The notes beneath the pieces are model-generated. The model did no database searches and was not told the origin of the DNA. It was given only the letters and a program-made list of their open reading frames with translations. The translations under genes and the position numbers were made by a program. Below, in pieces: positions 58,674 to 64,000 of a DNA stretch of 64,000 nt; the first letter of the stretch is position 1; each line of letters begins with the position of its first letter. Source of the stretch: a virus; IMG/VR virus record IMGVR_UViG_3300028840_004170, positions 1 to 64,000 of that record. One strand, given 5' to 3'.

Positions 58674-58937
58674 ATGGCACGTCGTTACAAAGGTATACTG
58701 TTTCCTGACACTTCTTTTGAGACTCCAGAGCATGGTATCCCAGGACAAGAAGGTAAGGCAAAGAAGAAGGCAAAGAAGCCTGCGGCAAAGCCTATTGAAG
58801 AAACCGAAACTCTCAGCTCTTCTGATTTGAGCAAGATGAAGAAAGCTCAGGTAGAAGAAGAAGCAGAGAAGTTAGGGATTGACATAACTGATAAGACCAA
58901 AAAAGAATTGGTTGAAGAAATCTTGAATACCCAATAA
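58674..58937 (+). CDS. Small protein with HeH/SAP-like C-terminal domain
   Basis: 87 residues. A basic linker (GKAKKKAKKPAAKP) then LSKMKKAQVEEEAEKLGIDI and KTKKELVEEIL, the helix-extension-helix pattern of HeH/LEM/SAP domains that bind DNA or proteins. AAGGAGG precedes the ATG. It follows the actin-like gene by 11 bases, so it might be its adaptor, a testable guess. TAATG overlap with the next gene. Confidence 0.6.
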   Translation: MARRYKGILFPDTSFETPEHGIPGQEGKAKKKAKKPAAKPIEETETLSSSDLSKMKKAQVEEEAEKLGIDITDKTKKELVEEILNTQ

Positions 58938-60058
58938 TGTACTATTGGCTCACAAATGCAACCAAAAAGTTCCTAATTAGTGAACTTAGAGAGTCGTTCG
59001 CTGATCATCCGTATTTCTCTAAGATTCAGGTCCAAGATCGGTTTTCTTTCAAAGAACGTCCTCAATTTGCTTTGATTATAAAGGGATCTAGTGGTGATAG
59101 GATAGTGTTATCACCACAGAATTTTGTAGGTATGGTGCATAGTTATTGTATGCTTGCATCTATTGATGGACATAAAGGACAGTTCTTAGAATGGATACGA
59201 GAAGATACTCAGGCTCTATATGATAATGATAATGTGTTCCCTACCGAGCCTGGGATATATGTTCTTGAACTTCTTGATGTTGATGATGAGAAAGAAGGTG
59301 GTACTGTAATTGTGGATGTTTTCCGGTCTATATTTGATGAGAATCTCATAACATTTGAGACTGGGTTAGAAACTGAAGCCTATCTTGATAATGAACCTAT
59401 CACAAAAAGTCTTCGTCTTCGAGTAGATAATAATGATTATGTCTATATTTTAGAGGAAGGTGTTGATTATGACCAGGATGGTAATAAAATCACTTTTCTC
59501 AGTCCTTTTGTGGAGAAAACTACTATCCTAGCAGATTACAAAGTTTTGACTGGGAGTAATGGTCCACATACTTTCAATTCTTTTGGTTCGAATAATTCTA
59601 TACTTCCAGGAGTAGTTCTAGCTTTCGGACATAAATTGCTAAAAGGTGACAAGTGTGCTGTAGTTATAACGGATCGTAGAGGGCCAGCATTCAATGAATA
59701 TGGTGGTCATTATACAATGAGCTTTGACATAGATGCCATTGCAGTAAAGGATTCTGAACAAGCAGAGCAAGTAGCTGACGATGCTGTGATGACTTTTCTG
59801 AAGAAAAAATCTCAATTTGAGGATGTTGGCCTGACAATGGTAGATGGTCCTTCTTTGGGTGGTGAGTCTGAAGAAGTCTATGATGAAGAAGGGGATGAAT
59901 ATTATTTCTCAAATAGTTTTTCTATATCTTTCCAAACAGATTGGTCTTATTATGAGCCTCTGCCACTGCAAGTCTCTCAAGTAGTGGTTTCTACGGTCTA
60001 TGAACAGATCGTCACGAGATCTGAAAGACGTGAGTTAGATATAGAAAAGTTTTTTTAA
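58937..60058 (+). CDS. Candidate neck/tail-terminator protein
   Basis: 373 residues. LTNATKKFLISELRESFADHP, then a domain with GPHTFNSFGSNNSILPGVVLAFG and RRGPAFNEYGGHYTMSFDI. It ends SVSFQTDWSYYEPLPLQVSQ-like (here SISFQTDWSYYEP). Beta-rich with one helical start. Its place immediately before zinc-ribbon and sheath genes suits a neck or tail-terminator protein. No sure family. Confidence 0.55.
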   Translation: MYYWLTNATKKFLISELRESFADHPYFSKIQVQDRFSFKERPQFALIIKGSSGDRIVLSPQNFVGMVHSYCMLASIDGHKGQFLEWIREDTQALYDNDNVFPTEPGIYVLELLDVDDEKEGGTVIVDVFRSIFDENLITFETGLETEAYLDNEPITKSLRLRVDNNDYVYILEEGVDYDQDGNKITFLSPFVEKTTILADYKVLTGSNGPHTFNSFGSNNSILPGVVLAFGHKLLKGDKCAVVITDRRGPAFNEYGGHYTMSFDIDAIAVKDSEQAEQVADDAVMTFLKKKSQFEDVGLTMVDGPSLGGESEEVYDEEGDEYYFSNSFSISFQTDWSYYEPLPLQVSQVVVSTVYEQIVTRSERRELDIEKFF

Positions 60059-60113
60059 CCTTTTTATGTCATCTCTATTTGTAGATGATGGATTCGTAGC
60101 AGCGAGGGAAACC

Positions 60114-60530
60114 ATGCCAGTATATAAATATGAATGTAGCGGATGTGGTCTAGAATTTGACCGGCTTGTGTCTAGTTCCGAGGGGAGTGAGAAGACTTCC
60201 TGTGTGAATTGTGAAGAAGAAGCCACTAAAATTGTGGCTAAGGCTAGTTTTAATTTTTCATCTTCTCGTGCCCAAGGTGAAACTGGGGTGCATGATATTG
60301 ACTATCCTGTTGTGGATAAGGCAGTGGGTCGTTCTGCTGAGAAGAGATGGATCAAGTTTGAAGAGCGTCGTAAAGCTGAAGACCATGCTAGGAGCGATTA
60401 TGATAGTCCCTATCTAGGCAAAGTGCCTATTGGGGATCATACTGACGGATATTATCGAGTACCTCAAGAAAGACTTGAGGTACGTCGTGAAGCAGCCAAA
60501 GAATTACATGAGGCTTTGGTTGGAAATTAA
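60114..60530 (+). CDS. FmdB-like zinc-ribbon protein, copy 2
   Basis: 138 residues from the ATG at 60114 (GAGGGA upstream). FmdB-type ribbons begin MP-x-Y-x-Y-x-C, as here, and the frame from 60066 would add 16 unrelated residues. The ribbon is CSGC (8-11) and CVNC (about 31-34), followed by a Ser-rich strand (ASFNFSSSR) and a charged helical part. Counterpart of the gene at 41849-42277. It directly precedes the tail sheath gene. Confidence 0.68.
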   Translation: MPVYKYECSGCGLEFDRLVSSSEGSEKTSCVNCEEEATKIVAKASFNFSSSRAQGETGVHDIDYPVVDKAVGRSAEKRWIKFEERRKAEDHARSDYDSPYLGKVPIGDHTDGYYRVPQERLEVRREAAKELHEALVGN

Positions 60531-60577
60531 TTATCTTTTATTAGAAAAGTTAGTTAGGCTTTTTTTAGGAGGATAAA

Positions 60578-63500
60578 ATGACACCATTAGGTATGGGACC
60601 TTTCGAGTCACACGTTTTCCCTGGGGTCTATACTAGAACTGTCCGTGAACGAGGTGGTGGACCTCCTGCGGGCATCAGACCCTTAGTAATCATAGGTGTA
60701 GGACAGGAATACCTTGAAGTAACCGATTTGGAACTGGTTCGAGGTTCGTCTGCTACTGTAGATCAGCGTATCGTCAATGAGGATGTGAGTGAAAGATTTG
60801 TTTTGGATGAAACAAATCCTGATAATCCTGTCCTTGGTGCTGCTGATGGGGTGCATTCTAAGTTCAAGGTACGTAACCTTCCTATCGTGACTGGAGAAGG
60901 TAGAGGTGAAACCTCTACTAGTCCTACCCATGTGGAGGTTACTGTAGACGGTACTCTAGTAGCAGTAGCTCAAGTGAATGGTACTAAGGGTGAGGTTACT
61001 CTTCAGTCCATTCCAGCAGAAGGATCTACAGTTCTTTGTACCTACTACTATAATCGCACCGATACTCAGGTCACTGAAGATGTGTCTGATCAGGTTAGTG
61101 AAGAATATGCCCTGTTGTATTCTAGCCCAGAGACATTTGAAGTTACTGAAGGTATCAATGACACCTTCAAGTTGTCTGTGAATGGTGGTTCAGAGAAGAC
61201 TGTCACTTTAACGGCAGGGGCTGGTAGAACAGCTCTTCAGATCATTGCTGATATCAATGCAGCTCAAGTAACAGGTCTGACAGTTTCAGTGGATCTTGAT
61301 GAACAAGGTCAAAACAGAATCGAACTGAAAGCTGCTAGTGAGATTGAGATTGGAAATGGTAATGCTAATGCTCTCTTGGGATTTGCAGCAGGTCAGACTT
61401 CTGGGAGGAATAAATCTTTCAGAACATTCCAGAGACCAATCGTAGATGGATCTAATGGTGGTATCACATCAACAGATCCTACCGATGTGACAGTGGCAGT
61501 TAATGGTACAGACCAAACTCCAGTGTCAATTGATGGTACGAATGGTTGGGTGACGTTATCAGTACCACCTCCAGTAGGAGCTACTGTTGCAGTCACATAC
61601 TATTTCAATACATATCAAGATACTTTCGATTATCTACCAAATGATGACATTACTGAAGTGGGTAATTGTGGGTATGCTCCAGGACGTAGGGATTACTTAA
61701 ATCTTTCTGATTTTGTGGTCAGTGATGGGAAGATTTATTGGGGTACTTCTGTATCTGTTACAGGTGGTGACCGTTCTGCTGGAGCAGAGCCATTTGATGA
61801 TACTCAGATTTCAACTCTGTTGATTGATAATCGTATCTACATGGCTGAATGTGAACGATATGTTGATACATCAGTCACTCCTTCAGTGGTTTCTGATAAT
61901 GAGTTTGTTCTTCCAATGCCTCCAACAACGGGCAATGGTAGGAATTCTCCATTAGGTTCAAGTCTATATGAGACTGTTTCAGAAGGTCGTATTGATCTCC
62001 CTACAAATCGTCCCGATCTTGTCATTGCATATCGTGGACGTGATGTTGTAGATGCTCTCAATAATGGTCCTATAGATGTTCTAGAAGTTGACTCTTCTAC
62101 TCGTAGAGTCAAGTTAGGTGGAACGGTACCTCCTGGGGACTTGGTATTCTGTACGTTCTGGTACAATCGTATCACAGATGACACTTTCACTCTTGAATGT
62201 CTGAATGAAGGTGTTTCAGGTACTGGTAAGTATAGTGTCTTGTCATCTTTGACAGGTACTAATCAGTATGCTGTTCTCTTTGCTGGGAAGAGTGGTGGGT
62301 TGGCTGAGACAGTTCAATGGCCTTCAGGTGTTGAGACTGTACCAGATGCAATTCATGTTGGTGGTGACCCTGTTTTAGAGATTGTTACAGTTACGTTCCA
62401 TGATTCTACTGGAACCCCTGCAATTTTCACAAACACTGAACCTGGACCATATTCTTGCTACGATGGTGCTTCCGACTTGTTCTATTATAATGTAGACAAT
62501 ATTGGGATGACCAATGTAGACCTAAGCAATAGTGGTGCAGCTTCAATAGTAAGTGGTGCTTGTGGGACTACTATTGATTGTAGTGGTGGGAATAATCTCG
62601 TTGAATTTACAGTTGATGGTGTGTCGGTACCAGTTACTCTCGGAACATCAGCTACTGAAGCAATTGCTGATATCGTGACAGCTATTAACTTAGCTTCAAA
62701 TGGTACAGCTCTTAGTGCAGATATTGCTGAGACCATTGGTACGGGGGCTCTTACCAGACTTCGGATCTTCTCCCCCACTGCTCCTACTGGTCCAGATGAT
62801 GTTTCTACTGTAGTTGTAGAATCTGGCACCGCAAACACACCTCTTCTTCTCACAGAAGGTGACGAGAGCACTGGTATTGAAGGTGCTGTGGCATTGCCAG
62901 CTACTTTACTCAGCTCTAATGCTGAAAGTTATGCTATCACTGCTGGTGTGAACGATATTTTCCGTCTCACCATTGATGGTGTTCCTTATGAGGTCAGCCT
63001 CACAGCCGGTACTCGTACTGCTGCCCAGATTGCTACAGACATCAATACGGAAACAGGTGCTTCCAATGCTGGATCTGTGACCGTAGGTGCTAGCAATTAT
63101 CTCAGGCTTTATTCCAATATCTCTAGTCCAGATAGTAAGATCATCATTGGTGATGGTACTGCAAATACTACTCTTGGGTTCACTAGTAATCAGACTGGGG
63201 ATCAAAGACTGCCTGGAGCTGAAGAAATTTCAGTGGTCTTGAATGATGATACTACATTTAAGACTCGGGCTAGAGCAAGCACCGTAACTCAAGCTGGTGT
63301 TGGAGTGTTCTTGAGGATTGAGTCTCTGACCATTGGTACTACATCATCTATCGCTTTTGGTACAGGTACTGACAGTGCCTTCAATGATACTGGACTTGGG
63401 ATTGTACCAGGGACATCTGGAGATGTTGGTGAAGGTGCTGGATCTTACTTTGATGTGACTTCTTCACATTCAGAAGGTTCTGGTACTGGTACAAGCAACA

Positions 63501-64000
63501 TTGGTTATCCGGGACAAACCTATACAGATGAGGTCACGGGTCTTAGATTTACAGTTCTAGAATCTACAACAGGATCATATACTGATGGGGAATCTTTCGG
63601 GATGTCTGTAGTTGATGAGATCCCAACTAATGCAAATACTCCTGTCAGGACTATCCCTGGTGTTGAAATGACAGTAGCAAATACTGTAAATGTCAGTGTT
63701 GGTGATACTTCTATTGTCCGTACTTTCGATAAGTCCGGTAATGAACCATCTATCGGTGACTTCTATTACATCAGTTATAGTTATACCAAAGATAGTTGGG
63801 ACACAGAACTGTTCACTTCTGATGAGATGCCTGTCATTAAGTCCCTATATGGTGAAGTCTCAGTCGAAAACAGATTGTCTCTGGCTGCCGACATTGCCTT
63901 CAAGAATGGTATCCCATATCTTGGCTTGAAGCAGGTTCCAAAGGTTGAAGATTCAAGTCAGGCTTCTGTATCTAGTTTCATTGAAGCTATCAAAGAACTT
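60578..64000 (+). CDS. Contractile tail sheath protein, very large (3' end outside the window)
   Basis: At least 1141 residues, open to the right edge, from the ATG at 60578 with AGGAGG upstream. The opening SHVFPGVYTRTVRERGGG and the late GEVSVENRLSLAADIAFKNG followed by PYLGLKQV are sheath-like. Several decoration modules are inserted. Two related Ig-like units lie near 60865-61080 and 61425-61640 (EVTVDGT...CTYYYNRT; TVAVNGT...VTYYFNTY). Flagellin-IN-like units (GINDTFKLSVNGG, GVNDIFRLTIDGV, NNLVEFTVDGVSV) lie near 61130-61400, 62570-62870 and 62925-63210. It establishes a myovirus. Confidence 0.85.
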   Translation, partial: MTPLGMGPFESHVFPGVYTRTVRERGGGPPAGIRPLVIIGVGQEYLEVTDLELVRGSSATVDQRIVNEDVSERFVLDETNPDNPVLGAADGVHSKFKVRNLPIVTGEGRGETSTSPTHVEVTVDGTLVAVAQVNGTKGEVTLQSIPAEGSTVLCTYYYNRTDTQVTEDVSDQVSEEYALLYSSPETFEVTEGINDTFKLSVNGGSEKTVTLTAGAGRTALQIIADINAAQVTGLTVSVDLDEQGQNRIELKAASEIEIGNGNANALLGFAAGQTSGRNKSFRTFQRPIVDGSNGGITSTDPTDVTVAVNGTDQTPVSIDGTNGWVTLSVPPPVGATVAVTYYFNTYQDTFDYLPNDDITEVGNCGYAPGRRDYLNLSDFVVSDGKIYWGTSVSVTGGDRSAGAEPFDDTQISTLLIDNRIYMAECERYVDTSVTPSVVSDNEFVLPMPPTTGNGRNSPLGSSLYETVSEGRIDLPTNRPDLVIAYRGRDVVDALNNGPIDVLEVDSSTRRVKLGGTVPPGDLVFCTFWYNRITDDTFTLECLNEGVSGTGKYSVLSSLTGTNQYAVLFAGKSGGLAETVQWPSGVETVPDAIHVGGDPVLEIVTVTFHDSTGTPAIFTNTEPGPYSCYDGASDLFYYNVDNIGMTNVDLSNSGAASIVSGACGTTIDCSGGNNLVEFTVDGVSVPVTLGTSATEAIADIVTAINLASNGTALSADIAETIGTGALTRLRIFSPTAPTGPDDVSTVVVESGTANTPLLLTEGDESTGIEGAVALPATLLSSNAESYAITAGVNDIFRLTIDGVPYEVSLTAGTRTAAQIATDINTETGASNAGSVTVGASNYLRLYSNISSPDSKIIIGDGTANTTLGFTSNQTGDQRLPGAEEISVVLNDDTTFKTRARASTVTQAGVGVFLRIESLTIGTTSSIAFGTGTDSAFNDTGLGIVPGTSGDVGEGAGSYFDVTSSHSEGSGTGTSNIGYPGQTYTDEVTGLRFTVLESTTGSYTDGESFGMSVVDEIPTNANTPVRTIPGVEMTVANTVNVSVGDTSIVRTFDKSGNEPSIGDFYYISYSYTKDSWDTELFTSDEMPVIKSLYGEVSVENRLSLAADIAFKNGIPYLGLKQVPKVEDSSQASVSSFIEAIKEL

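Overview
The window is a gene-dense, AT-rich stretch of a tailed bacteriophage genome with a contractile tail (a myovirus). It carries the hallmark genes of one: large terminase, portal, candidate prohead protease, scaffold-like protein, decoration protein, HK97-fold major capsid protein, and a very large tail sheath running off the right edge. Genes are tightly packed, with repeated TAATG/ATGA stop-start overlaps and AGGAGG-type ribosome binding sites. I see no integrase, tRNA, CRISPR array or insertion sequence. The host cannot be named. It is bacterial, and probably makes or imports cobalamin, because the phage reductase is of the B12-dependent class.

Layout. At the far left, a small helix-turn-helix gene and an HU-like gene run rightward, each converging on leftward genes; a GroEL-family chaperonin lies between them. 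From about 31.9 kb down to 2.3 kb everything else is leftward. Nearest the origin of that transcript are a small orphan and a family-4 uracil-DNA glycosylase. Then come the delta and delta' clamp-loader subunits, a class II ribonucleotide reductase, a RecD-like helicase, a candidate ssDNA-binding protein, a RuvC-like resolvase and RecA. These are followed by a Rad50/SbcC N-terminal half, SbcD/Mre11, a Cas4/RecB-like nuclease, a candidate sliding clamp, the Rad50 C-terminal half, a minimal Toprim primase, DnaX and a NusG-like factor. Two paralogous sigma-region-4-like regulators come next, with an internal promoter and palindrome between them. The leftward block ends with an Ig-like protein and the packaging module (a triplicated Cys-domain protein, a possible small terminase, large terminase, portal).

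A non-coding hub of about 1 kb (31.9-32.9 kb) separates the arms. Its left half looks like a large structured RNA transcribed leftward from a strong sigma70-type promoter. Its right half holds direct repeats and a rightward promoter.

From 32.9 kb to the right edge all genes are rightward. First come small unknown genes, then head morphogenesis (protease, scaffold, decoration, capsid), followed by a strong hairpin with a GAAA tetraloop. After that comes a long run of virion-type genes: Ig-like and low-complexity surface proteins, zinc-ribbon and SWIM proteins. Inside it are a possible lysis/envelope cluster (permuted NlpC/P60 fold, VanZ-like membrane protein, TM plus coiled-coil proteins), neck/tail genes, an actin-like ATPase, and the sheath.

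How they fit together. The left arm supplies most accessory parts of a bacterial Pol III-type replisome, recombination machinery and nucleotide supply, plus transcription control (NusG-like and HTH factors). It also carries packaging, so the terminase and portal are transcribed opposite to the capsid. The right arm builds the particle. The most unusual points are the structured-RNA locus, a Rad50 split at its zinc hook, the clamp-loader set, the NusG/HTH cluster and the actin-like gene inside the virion operon.
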